A stretch of DNA of 64,000 bases from Megascapheus bottae (Eukaryota; Chordata; Mammalia; Rodentia; Geomyidae), in the NCBI GenBank assembly GCA_024803745.1, contig JANJXV010000044.1:392001-456000 (forward strand), written 5' to 3'. Positions 28,754-42,061 of the stretch are shown here, piece by piece. The first letter of the stretch is position 1, and the number at the start of each line of letters is the position of its first letter. Made by a program: the position numbers and the translations under genes. The notes under the pieces were generated by a model. The model was not told the DNA's origin and did no database searches. It saw only the letters and a program-made list of their open reading frames with translations.

Positions 28754-31213
28754 TCTAAACCTATCCCTAACCCTTACCCTAAACCTAACCCTAACCCCTA
28801 ACCCTAAACCTTACCCTAACCCTAACACTAACCCAAACCCTAACCCTTAGCCTAACCCTTAGTCTAACACTTAGCCTAACCCTAACAGTAACCATAACCT
28901 TAACCCTAACCCTAACCCTAAACCTAGCCCTTACCCTTACCCTAATCCTAACCCTAAACCTAACGCTAACCCTAAACTTAACCCTAACCCTAACTCTAAC
29001 CCTTACGCTAACCCTAACCCTAACCCTAACCCTAAACCTAACCCTAACCCTAACCCCTACCCTTACCCTAAGCCTAACCCTAACCCTAACCCTAACCCTT
29101 ACTCTTACCCTAACCCTAACCCTAACCCTAACCCTAACGCCAAACCTAACCCTAACCCTAACCCTAACCCTAACGTAACCCTTACCCTAATCCTAACCCT
29201 AACCCTAACCACTAACCCTAACCCTTACCCTAACCCTTACCCTTAACCTAACCCTAATCCTACCTCTAACCCTAACCCTAAATCTAACCGGAAGCCTTAC
29301 CCTAACCCTAACCCTAACCCTTAGCCTAACCCTAACCCTAACCCTAACCTCAACACTAACCCTAACCCTAACCCTAACCCCAAACCTAACTCTAACGCTA
29401 AACCTTACCCTTATCCTAAACCTAACCCTAACCCTAACCCTGACCCCTAACCCTAACCCTAACCCTCACCCTTACCCTAACCCTAACCGTGAACTTAACC
29501 CTAAACCTAACACTAACCCTAACCCTAACCCTTACCCTAACCCTAACCCTGAAACTAAACCTAACCCTAACCCTTACCCTTACCCTAATCCTAAACCTAA
29601 ACCTAACCCTAACACTAACCCTAACTCTTACCCTAACCCTAAATCATAACCCTAAACCCTAAACCTAACCCTTAACCTAACCCTAACCATAACCCTAACA
29701 CTTACCCTAATGCTAACCCTAACTCTAACACTAACTCTAACACAAACCCTAACCCTTACCCTAACCCTAACCCTAACCATTAGCCTAACCCTAACACTAA
29801 CCCTAACCTTAACCCTAACCCTAACACTAACCCCAAACCTTACCCTTACCCTAACCCTCTCCCTAACCCTAACATTAACCCTAGCCCTAAACCTAACCCT
29901 AACATTAACCCTTACCCTAACCCTAACCTTAACCCTAACCCTTCCCCTTACCCTAACCCTAACCCTAAACCTAACCCTAACATTAATCCTAAGCCTTACA
30001 CTTACTCTAACCCTAACCCTAACCCTAAACCTTACCCTTACCCTAACCCTAACCCTAAACCTAACACTAACCCTAACACTAACCCTAACCCTAACCTTTA
30101 CCCTTACCCTAACCCTAACACTAACCCTAACCCTAATTCTAACAGTTACCCTTACCCTAACCCTAACCCTAACCCTAACCTTTCCCTAACCCTAAAACTT
30201 ACCCTAACCCTAACCCCAAACCTATGCCTAAGCATATCCCTTACCCTAACCCAAACCCTAACCCTAACCCTTACCCTAACCCTAATCCTAACCCTAAGCC
30301 CTAAACCTAACCCATACCCTAACGCTCACCCTAACCCTAACCCTATCCCTAACTCTTACCATAAACGTAACCCGAACCGTAACCCTTACCCATAACCTCA
30401 CCCTAACCCGAACCCCAACCCTAAACCTAATCCTAACCCTTACTCTTACCCTAACCTTAACCCCTAACCTAACCCTAACCATAACCCTAAACCTAAACCT
30501 TACCCTAACCCTAATCCTTGCCCTAACCTTAACCCTAACCCTAACCCTAACCTTAACCCAAACCCTTCCCCTTACCCTAACCCTAACCCTAACCCTAAAC
30601 CTAACCCTAACCCTAACCCCTACCCTTACCCTAACCCCAACTCTAACCCTAAACCAAACACCTTAGCCTAACCGTAACCCTAACCCTAACACTAACTTTT
30701 ACCCTAAACCTAACCCTAACCCTAACACTTACTCTAACCCTAACCCTAACCCCAACCCCTAAACCTAACCCTTCCCCTAACCCTTAACGTAACCCTAACC
30801 TTTACCCTTACCCTCACCCTAACCCTAACCCTAACATTAACCCTAACCTTAACTCTAACCCTAAACCTAACCCTAACCCTTACCCTTATCCTAACCTTAA
30901 CCCTAAACCTTACACTTACCCTTACCCTAAACCTAACCCTAAATCTAACCCTTATCTTAACCTAACCCTAACCCTAAACCTAGCACTTACCCTAACCCTA
31001 AATCTAACCCTTAGCCTAACCCTAACCCTAACCCTAACCCTTACTCTTACCCTAACCCTAACCCCAAACCAAACCCGAAACCTATACCGTACCATTACCC
31101 TAAACCTAAATCTAACCCTAACCCTTACCCTAAGCCCTAAACCTAACCCTAACCCTAACCATAACCCTTACCAGTAGCCTAACCCTAACCCTAAACCCAA
31201 CCCTAACCCTAAC
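27999..31213. repeat. 3.2-kb unit, copy 1 (ACTAGT to ACTAGT)
   Basis: ACTAGT sites at 27,999 and 31,214 bound the unit. Positions 28,235 and 31,456 start the same sequence at offset 3,221, and 29,710 pairs with 33,010 at offset 3,300. The change in offset is mostly a loss of about 73 bp in this copy after AAATCATAACCC (29,641 here, 32,868 in copy 2). Substitutions between copies are few. AACCGGAAG lies at 29,286 and CCAAACACC at 30,654. Confidence 0.88.
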
Positions 31214-31940
31214 ACTAGTCCGTACCCTAAGCCTAACCCTAACCCTAATCCTAACCCTAACCCTAACCCTAACCCTAATGCTAACCCTAACCCTTACCCT
31301 TACATTAAGCCTAAACCTAACCCCAACCCTAACCCTAACACTAATCCTTACCCTAAGCCTAACCCTAAACCTAATCCTAAACCTAACGCTAACCCTAAAC
31401 TTAACCCTAACCCTAATCCTAAACCTTACCCTTACCCTAACCCTAAACCTAACCCTTACCTAAGCCTAACCCTAACCCTAACCTTAACCATTACCCTAAC
31501 CCCAACCCTAACCCTAACCCTAACCTTAATGCTAACCCTAAATCTAACCCTAACCCTAACCCTTACCCTAACCCTAAACTTTACCCTAACCCTAACCCTA
31601 ACCCTGACCCCAACCCTTATCCTAAACCTAACCTTAACCCTTACCCTAACCCTAACACTAACCATAACCTTAACCCTAACCCTAACCCTAACCCTAACCG
31701 TTACTCTTACCCTAACCCTAACCCTTACCCTAACACTAACCCTAAACTTAACCCTAACCCTAACTCTAACCCTTACCCTAACCCTAACCCTAACCTTAAC
31801 CCCAACCCTAAACCTAAACCTAACCCTAACGCTAACCCTTACCCTTACCCTAACCCTAACGCTAACCCTAACCCTAACCCTAACACTTACCCTTGCCCTA
31901 ACCCTAACCCTAACCCTAACACTTACCCTAACCCTAACCA

Positions 31941-31974
<34 letters not shown>

Positions 31975-34454
31975 TCTAAACCTATCCCTAACCCTTACCC
32001 TAAACCTAACCCTAACCCCTAACCCTAAACCTTACCCTAACCCTAACACTAACCCAAACCCTAACCCTTAGCCTAACCCTTAGTCTAACACTTAGCCTAA
32101 CCCTAACAGTAACCATAACCTTAACCCTAACCCTAACCCTAACCCTAACCCTAGCCCTTACCCTTACCCTAACCCTAACCCTAAACCTAACACTAACCCT
32201 AAACTTAACCCTAACCCTAACTCTAACCCTTACGCTAACCCTAACCCTAACCCTAACCCTAAACCTAACCCTAACCCTAACCCCTACCCTTACCCTAACC
32301 CTAACCCTAACCCTAACCCTAACCCTTACTCTTACCCTAACCCTAACCCTAACCCTAACCCTAACGCAAAACCTAACCCTAACCCTAACCCTAACCCTAA
32401 CGTAACCCTTACCCTAATCCTAACCCTAACCCTAACCACTAACCCTAACCCTTACCCTAACCCTTACCCTTAACCTAACCCTAATCCTCCCTCTAACCCT
32501 AACCCTAAATCTAACCGGAAGCCTTACCCTAACCCTAACCCTAACCCTTAGCCTAACCCTAACCCTAACCCTAACCTCAACACTAACCCTAACCCTAACC
32601 CTAACCCCAAACCTAACTCTAACGCTAAACCTTACCCTTATCCTAAACCTAACCCTAACCCTAACCCTGACCCCTAACCCTAACCCTAACCCTCACCCTT
32701 ACCCTAACCCTAACCCTGAACTTAACCCTAAACCTAACACTAACCCTAACCCTAACCCTTACCCTAACCCTAACCCTGAAACTAAACCTAACCCTAACCC
32801 TTACCCTTACCCTAAGCCTAAACCTAAACCTAACCCTAACACTAACCCTAACTCTTACCCTAACCCTAAATCATAACCCTAACACTAACCCTTACACAAA
32901 CCCTAACCCTAACCCTAATCCCTATACCTAACCCTTACCCTAAACCTAACCCTAACCCCTAAACCTAACCCTTACCCTAACCCTAACCCTAACCCTAACA
33001 CTTACCCTAATGCTAACCCTAACTCTAACACTAACTCTAACACAAACCCTAACCCTTACCCTAACCCTAACCCTAACCGTTAGCCTAACCCTAAACCTAA
33101 CCCTAAACTTAACCCTAACCCTAACACTAACCCCAAACCTTACCCTTACCCTAACCCTCTCCCTAACCCTAACATTAACCCTAGCCCTAAACCTAACCCT
33201 AACATTAACCCTTACCCTAACCCTAACCTTAACCCTAACCCTTCCCCTTACCCTAACCCTAACCCTAAACCTAACCCTAACATTAATCCTAAGCCTTACA
33301 CTTACTCTAACCCTAACCCTAACCCTAAACCTTACCCTTACCCTAACCCTAACCCTAAACCTAACACTAACCCTAACACTAACCCTAACCCTAACCTTTA
33401 CCCTTACCCTAACCCTAACACTAACCCTAACCCTAATTCTAACAGTTACCCTTACCCTAACCCTAACCCTAACCCTAAACTTTCCCTAACCCTAAAACTT
33501 ACCCTAACACTAACCCCAAACCTATGCCTAAGCATATCCGTTACCCTAACCCAAACCCTAACCCTAACCCTTACTCTAACCCTAATCCTAACCCTAAGCC
33601 CTAAACCTAACCCATACCCTAACGCTCACCCTAACCCTAACCCTATCCCTAACTCTTACCATAAACGTAACCCGAACCGCAACCCTTACCCATAACCTCA
33701 CCCTAACCCGAACCCCAACCCTAAACCTAATCCTAACCCTTACTCTTACCCTAACCTTAACCCCCAGCCTAACCCTAACCATAACCCTAAACCTAAACCT
33801 TACCCTAACCCTAATCCTTGCCCTAACCTTTAACCTAACACTAACCCTAACCTTAACCCTAAACCTTCCCCTTACCCTAACCCTAACCCTAACCCTAAAC
33901 CTAACCCTAACCCTAACCCCTACCCTTACCCTAACCCCAACTCTAACCCTAAACCAAACACCTTAGCCTAACCGTAACCCTAACCCTAACACTAACTTTT
34001 ACCCTAAACCTAACCCTAACCCTAACACTTACTCTAACCCTAACACTAACCCCAACCCCTAAACCTAACCCTTCCCCTAACCCTTAACGTAACCCTAACC
34101 TTTACCCTTACCCTCACCCTAACCCTAACCCTAACAATAACCCTAACCTTAACTCTAACCCTAAACCTAACCCTAACCCTTACCCTTATCCTAACCTTAA
34201 CCCTAAACCTTACACTTACCCTTACCCTAACCCTAACCCTAAATCTAACCCTTAGCCTAACCCTAACCCTAACCCTAACCCTTACTCTTACCCTAACCCT
34301 AACCCCAAACCAAACCCTAAACCTATACCGTACCCTTACCCTAAACCTAAATCTAACCCTAACCCTTACCCTAAGCCCTAACCCTAACCCTAACCCTAAC
34401 CATAACCCTTACCCGTAGCCTAACCCTAACCCTAAACCCAACCCTAACCCTAAC
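31214..34454. repeat. 3.2-kb unit, copy 2 (ACTAGT to ACTAGT)
   Basis: Direct repeat of the previous unit: AACCGGAAG at 32,513, CCAAACACC at 33,954 (3,300 after its partner), and the next ACTAGT at 34,455. Near 34,240 this copy lacks about 60 bp that copy 1 has after TCTAACCCTTA (the TCTTAACC to TAGCAC stretch near 30,955). It retains the piece lost in copy 1 near 29,650. Each copy has therefore lost a different short piece, both at runs of near-canonical repeat. Confidence 0.87.
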
Positions 34455-35542
34455 ACTAGTCCGTACCCTAAGCCTAACCCTAATCCTAACCCTAACCCTA
34501 ACCCTAACCCTAATCCTAACCCTAACCCTTACCCTTACATTAAGCCTAAACCTAACCCCAACCCTAACCCTAACACTAATCCTTACCCTAAGCCTAACCC
34601 TAAACCTAATCCTAAACCTAACGCTAACCCTAAACTTAACCCTAACCCTAATCCTAAACCTTACCATTACCCTAACCCTAAACCTAACCCTTATCCTAAG
34701 CCTAACCCTAACCCTAACCCTAACCATTACCCTAACCCCAACCCTAACCCTGACCCTAACCTTAATGCAAACCCTAAACCTAACCCTAACCCTAACCCTT
34801 ACCCTAACCCTAAACTTTTCCCTAACCCTAACCCTAACCCTGACCTCATACCTTACCCTAAACCTAACCTTAACCCTTAGCCTAACCCTAACACTAACCA
34901 TAACCTTAACTCTAACCCTAACCCTAAACCTAACCCTAACCCTTACTCTTACCCTAACCCTAACCCTTACCCTAACACTAACCCTAAACTTAACCCTAAC
35001 CCTAACTCTAACCCTTACCCTAACCCTAACCCTAACCCTAAACCTAACATTAATCCTAAGCCTTACCCTTACCCTAAACCTAACCCTAACCCTACCCTTA
35101 CCCTTACCGTAACCCTAAACCTAAACCAAACACTAACCCTAACACTAACCCTAACCCTAACACTAACCCTGACCCTAACCCTAACCCTTACCCTTACCTA
35201 ACCCTAACACTAACCCTAACCCTAACCCTGATCCTAATCCTAACAGTTACCCTTACCCTAACCTAACCAGAATCCTAACCCTTACCCTAACCCTAACCCT
35301 TACCCTAACCCTAACCCCAAACCTATCCCTAACCCTACCCCTAACCCTTACCCTAACCGTAACCTAACCCTAAACCTTACTCTTACCCTAACCCTAATCC
35401 CAAACTTAACCCTAACCCTAAACCGTGCCCTTACCCTAACCCTAAATCTAAACCTAACTCTAATCTTTACCCTAACCCTAACCCTTACCCTAACCCTAAA
35501 CCCAAACGTATCCCTAACCCTAACCCTAACCCAAACCTATCC

Positions 35543-35582
<40 letters not shown>

Positions 35583-37499
35583 TTCTAACAGTTACCCTTA
35601 CCCTAACCCTAACCATAACCCTAAACTTTCCCTAACCCTAAAACTTACCCTATCCCTAACCCCAAACCTATGCCTAACCATATCACTTACCCTATCCCTA
35701 ACCCTAACCCTTACCCTAACCCTAATCCTAACCCTAAGCCCTAAACCTAACCCATACAGTAACGCTCACCCTAACCCTAACACTATCCCTAACCCTTACC
35801 CTAAACGTAACCCGAACCGTAACCCTTACCCATACCCTCACCCTAACTCGAACCCCAACCCTAATCCTAATCCTAACCCTTACTCTTACCCTAACCTTAA
35901 TCCCTAACCTAACCCTAACCCTAACCCTAACCCTAAAACTTACCCTAACCCTAATCCTTGCCGTAACCTTAAACCTAACCCTAACCCTAACCTTAACCCA
36001 AACCCTTCCCCTTACCCTAACCCTAACCCTAACCCTAAACCTAACCCTAAGCCTAACCTTAATCCTTACCCTAACTTTAACCCTAACTCTAACCCTTACC
36101 CTAACCCTAACCCTGAGCCTAAACCTAAACATAACCCTTACCATTACACTAAACCTAACACTAAACCTAAACCTAACCCTCACGCGAAACCTAACCCTTA
36201 CCATAACCCTAAACTTAACCCTAACCCTAACCATAACCCTAACCCTTACCCTAACACTAACCCTATCCCTAACCCTACACCAACCCTATCCTAACCTTTA
36301 CCCTTACTCTAACCCTAACCCTAACCCTAACCCTAACCCTTACCCTTACACTAAACCTAACCCTAACCCTAAATCTAACCAATAACCTTAACCCTAACCT
36401 TAAACATAACACTTACCCTAACCCTAACCCTAAATCTAACCCTTACCCTTTACCCTAACCCTAAGCCTAACCTTAATGCTAACCCTAACCCTAAACCGAA
36501 ACCTAATCCTTACCCTAACCCTAACCCTAAACCTAAACCTAACCCTTACACTTACCCTAACCCTACCCTAACCTTAACCCTAACCCTAACCCTAACCCTT
36601 ACTCTTACCCTAACCCTAACCCTAACCCTAACCTAACCCTTACCCTAATCCTAACCCTAACCCTAACCACTAACCCTAACCCTTACCCTAACCCTTACCC
36701 TTAACCTAACCCTAATCCTACCTCTAACCCTAACCCTAAATCTAAACGGAAGCCTTACCCTAACCCTAAACCTAACCCTTAGCCTAACCCTAACCCTAAC
36801 CCTAACCTCAACACTAACCCTAACCCTAACCCTAACCCCAAACCTAACTCTAACGCTAAACCTTACCCTTATCCTAAACGTAACCCTAACCCTAACCCTG
36901 ACCCCTAACCCTAAACCTAACCCTCACCCTTACACTAACCCTAACCCTGAACTTAACCCTAAACCTAACACTAACCCTAACCCTAACCCTTACCCTAACC
37001 CTAACCCTGAAACTAAACCTAACCCTAACCCTTACCCTTACCCTAAGCCTAAACCTAAACCTAACCCTAACACTAACCCTAACTCTTACCCTAACCCTAA
37101 ACCAAAACCCTAACACTAACCCTTACACAAACCCTAACCCTAACCCTAATCCCTATACCTAACCCTGACCCTAAACCTAACCCTAACCCCTAAACCTAAC
37201 CCTTACCCTAACCCTAACCCTAACCCTTACCCTAATGCTAACCCTAACTCTAACACTAACTCTAACACAAACCCTAACCCTTACCCTAACCCTAACCCTA
37301 ACCATTAGCCTAACCCTAACCCTAACCCTAACCCGAACCTTAACCCTAACCCTAAGCCCAAACCTTACCCTTACCCTAACCCTCTCCCTAACCCTAACAT
37401 TAACCCTAGCCTTAAAACTAAACCTAACATTAACCCTTACCTTAACCCTAACCCTAACACTTCCCCTTACCCTACCCCTAACCCTAAACCTAACCCTAC
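34455..37499. repeat. Segment recurring at 45,942-49,000
   Basis: ACTAGT at 34,455 pairs with 45,942 (offset 11,487), ACCAGAATCC at 35,266 with 46,747, TACACYAACCCTATCC at 36,276 with 47,731, and AAACGGAAGCC at 36,744 with 48,200. From 36,892 the offset is 11,456. The marker order is identical, with small length changes. The variant AAACGGAAG, instead of AACCGGAAG, is shared only by these blocks and 58,200, which supports direct common origin. Confidence 0.85.
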
Positions 37500-40400
37500 C
37501 CTTACCCTTACCATAACCCTAACCCTAAACCAAACACTAACCCTAACACTAACCCTAACCCTAACACTAACCCTGACCCTAACCCAAACCCTTACCCTTA
37601 CCCTAACCCTAACACTAACCCTAACCCTAACCCTGACCCTAATCCTAACAGTTACCCTTACCCTAACCTAACCAGAATCCTAACCCTTACCCTAACCCTA
37701 ACCCTTACCCTAACCCTAACCCCAAACCTATCCCTAACCCTACCCCTAACCCTTACCCTAACCGTAACCTAACCCTAAACCTTACTCTTACCCTAACCCT
37801 AATCCCAAACTTAACCCTAACCCTAAACCGTGCCCTTACCCTAACCCTAAATCTAAACCTTACCCTAATCTTTACCCTAACAATAACCCTTACCCTAACC
37901 CTAAACCAAAACGTATCCCTAACCCTAACCCTAACCCTAACCCAAACCTATTCCTAACCCTAACCCTAACCCTAACCCAAACCTATCCCTAACCCTAACC
38001 CTAACCCTAAACCTAAGCCTAAACCGTACCCTTACCCTAACCCTAAATCTAACCCTAACCCTTACCCTAACCCCTAACCCTAATCCTAACCCTAAACCGT
38101 AACCTTAACCTAACCATAACCCTAACCCTAACCCGTATACTTACCAAACCCTAACCCTAACCCTAACACTAACCCTAAACTTAACTCTAACTCTAACCCT
38201 AACCCTTACCCTTATCCTATTCTTAACCCTAAACCTTACACTTATCCTTACCCTAAACCTAATCCTAACCCTAACCATAAATCTAACCCTTAGTCTTAAC
38301 CTAAACTTAACCCTAACCCTATCCCTTACCCTAACCCTAAATCTAACCCTTACGCTAACCCTAACCCTAACCCTAACCCCTAACCCTAAACCTAACCCTA
38401 ACCCTATCCCTTACCCTTACCCTAACCCTAACCCTTGCCCTTTCCCCAACCCTAACCCTAACCCTAACCCTAACCTAACCCTAACCCTAACCCTAACCCT
38501 AAACCTAACCCAAACCCTAACCCTAATCCTAACACTTACCCTTACACTAACCCTAACCCTAACACTTACCCTTACGCTAACCCTAACCCTAACCTTAACC
38601 CCAAACCTAAACCTAAACCTAACCCTAACGCTAACGCTTACCCTTACCCTAACCCTAACGCTAACCCTAACCCTAACCCTAACACTTACCCTAACCCTTA
38701 CCCTAACCCCAACCCCTAAACTTAAACCTTACCCTAACCCTTAACCTAACCCTAACCTTTACCCTTACCCTAACCCTACCCCTAACCCTTACACTTTCCC
38801 TAACCCTAACCCTAACCCTAACACTAACCCTTACTCTTACCCTAACCCTAACCCCAAACCAAACCCTAAACCTATACCGTACCCTTACCCTAAACCTAAA
38901 TCTAACCCTAACCCTTACCCTAAGCCCTAACCCTAACCCTAACCCTAACCTTTACCCTTACCCTAACCCTAACCATAAACCCAACCCTAACCCTAACACT
39001 AGTCCTTACCCTAAGCCTAACCCTAACACTAATCCTAACCCTAACCCTAACCCTAACCCTAATCCTAACCCTAACCATTACCCATACATGAAACCTAAAC
39101 CTAACCCCAACCCTAACCCTAACACTAATCCTTACCCTAAGCCTAACCCTAAACCTAATCCTAAACCTAACCCTAACCCTAAACTTAACCCTAATCCTAA
39201 TCCTAAACCTTACCCTCACCCTAACACTAAACCTAACCCTTATCCTAAGCCTAACCCTAAACCTAACCCTAACCTTTACCCTAAACTTAATGCTAACCCT
39301 AAACCTAACTCTAACCCTAACCCTTACCCTAACCCTAAACTTTACCCTAACCCTAACCCTAACCCTGACTCCAACCCTTACCCTAAACCTAACCTTAACC
39401 CTTAACCTAACCCTAACACTAACCATAACCTTAACCCTAACCCTAACCTTAACCCTAACCCTTACTCTTACCCTAACCCTAATCCTAACCCTAACACTAA
39501 CCCTAAACTTAACCCTAACCCTAACTCTAACCCTAACCCTAACCCTAAACCTAACCCTAATCCTAACATTAATCCTAAGCCTTACGCTTACCCTAAACCT
39601 AACCCTTACCCTTACCGTAACCCTAACCCTAAACCAAACACTAACCCTAACACTAACCCTAACCCTAACACTAACCCTGACCCTAACCCTAACCCTTACC
39701 CTTACCCTAACCCTAACACTAACCCTAACCCTAACCCTGACCCTAATCCTAACAGTTACCCTTACCCTAACCTAACCAGAATCCTAACCCTTACCCTAAC
39801 CCTAACCCTTACCCTAACCCTAACCCCAAACCTATCGCTAACCCTACCCCTAACCCTTACCCTAACCGTAACCTAACCCTAAACCTTACTCTTACCCTAA
39901 CCCTAATCCCAAACTTAACCCTAACCCTAAACCGTGCCCTTACACTAACCCTAAATCTAAACCTAACCCTAATCTTTACCCTAACCCTAACCCTTACCCT
40001 AACCCTTAACCCAAACGTATCCCTAACCCTAACCCAAAACCTAACCCAAACCTATCCCTAACCCTAACCCTAACCATAACCCTAACCCAAACCTATCCCT
40101 AACCATAACCCTAACCCTAAGCCTAAACCGTACACTTACCCTAACCCTAACCCTAACCTTACACTTACCCTTACCCTAACCCTAACCCTAACCCTAATCC
40201 GAACCATAAATCTAACCCTTAGTCTTAACCTAACTTTTACCCTAACCCTACCCCTTACCTAACCCTAAATCTAACCCTTACGCTAACCCTAACCCTAACC
40301 CTAACCCCTAAACCTAACCCTAACCCTAACCCTATCCCTTACCCTTACCCTAACCCTAACCCTTACCCTTTCCCCAACCCTAACCCTAACCCTAACCTAA

Positions 40401-40901
40401 CCCTAACCCTAAACCTAAACCTAACCCTAACCCTTACCTTTACCCTAAGCCTAACCCTAAATCTAAACCTAACCCTAATCCTAACCCTAACCCTAACCCT
40501 AAACCTAAACTTAACCCTAACCCTAAACCTAACCGTTACCCTTACCCTTACCCTAACCCTAACCCTAAACCTAACCCTAACTCTAAAACTAATCCTTACC
40601 CTCAACCTAAACCTAAACCTAACCCTAACCCTAACCTTAACCCTTAACCTTATCCTAACCCTAAACCTAACCCAAACCCTAAGCCTAATCCTAACACTTA
40701 CCCTTACACTAACCCTAACCCTAACACTTACCCTTACCCTAACCCTAACCGTAACCTTAACTCCAACCCTAAACCTAAACCTAACCCTAACGCTAACCCT
40801 TAACCTTACCCTAACCCTAACGCTAACCCTAACCCTAACCCTAACACTTACCCTTGCCCTAACCCTAACCCTAACCCTAACCCTTACCCTCACACTAACC
40901 A

Positions 40902-40935
<34 letters not shown>

Positions 40936-41769
40936 TCTAACTCCTATCCCTAACCCTTACATTAAACCTAACCCTAACCCCTAACCCTAACCCTTACCCT
41001 TACCCTAACCCTAACCCTAACTCTAACCCTAACACTAACCCAAACCCTAACCCTTACCCTAACCCTTAACCCTTAGCCTAACCCTAACACTAAACATAAC
41101 CTTAACATTAAACCTAACCCTAACCCTTACCCTTACCCTAACCCTAACACTAACCCTAACACTAACCCTAACCCTTACCCTAACCCTAACCATAACCCTA
41201 ACCCTTACACTAACCTTAACCCTAACTCTAACCCTATCCCTAAACCTTACCCTAAACCTAACCCTAACCCCTAACCCTAACCCTTACGCTAACCCTAACC
41301 CTAACCCTAACCATTACCCTTAACCTAACCCTAACCCTAACTCTAACCCTAACACTAACCCAAACCCTAACCCTTACCCTAACCCATACCCTAACCCTTA
41401 GCCTAACCCTAACACTAACCATAACCTTAACCCTAACCCTAACCCTAACCCTTACCCTTACCCTAACCCTAACCCTAACCCTAACCCTAAACTTAACCCT
41501 AACCCTAACTCTAACCCTTACCCTAACCCTAACCCTAACCCTAAACCAAACACCTTAGCCTAACCGTAACCCTAACCCTAACACTAACTTTTACCCTAAA
41601 CCTAACCCTAACCCTAACCCCTACCCTTACCCTAACCCTAACCCTAACCCTAAACCAAACACCTTAGCCTAACCGTAACCCTAACCCTAACACTAACTTT
41701 TACCCTAACCCTAACCCTAACCCTTACCTTTACCCTAACCCTAACCCTAAACCCAACCCTAACCCTAAC
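37500..41769. repeat. Long segment, copy 2, lacking about 506 bp
   Basis: Partner of 23,206-27,998. ACCAGAATCC islands lie at 37,671 and 39,775, ACTAGT at 38,998, and the doubled CCAAACACC island at 41,546 and 41,655. The deletion junction is near 38,690, where CTAACACTTACCC runs directly into TAACCCTTACCCTAACCCC. In copy 1 those two parts are separated by 24,410-24,910. A further 6-base loss, one hexamer, is seen near 40,390. Confidence 0.85.
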
Positions 41770-42061
41770 ACTAGTCCATACCCTAAGCCTAACCCTAACC
41801 CTAATCCTAACCCTAACCCTAACCCTAATCCTAACCCTAACCATTACCCATACATTAAACCTAAACCTAACCCCAACCCTAACCCTAACACTAATCCTTA
41901 CCCTAAGCCTAACCCTAAACCTAATCCTAAACCTAACCCTAACCCTAAACTTAACCCTAACCCTAATCCTAAACCTTACCCTTATCCTAAGTCTAACCCT
42001 AACCCTAACCCTAACCATTACCCTAACCCCAACCCTAACCCTAACCCTAACCTTAATGCTA
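41770..42061. repeat. Entry segment before the 10-kb higher-order array
   Basis: This short stretch begins with ACTAGT at 41,770 and resembles the start of the 3.2-kb units (27,999 onward). It then passes through ACCATTACCCTAACCCC at about 42,014 into the first 10-kb unit. The matching approach in the next unit (51,967-52,061) is about 48 bp longer, so the first unit boundary is not identical to the later ones. Nothing but repeat is present. Confidence 0.7.
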
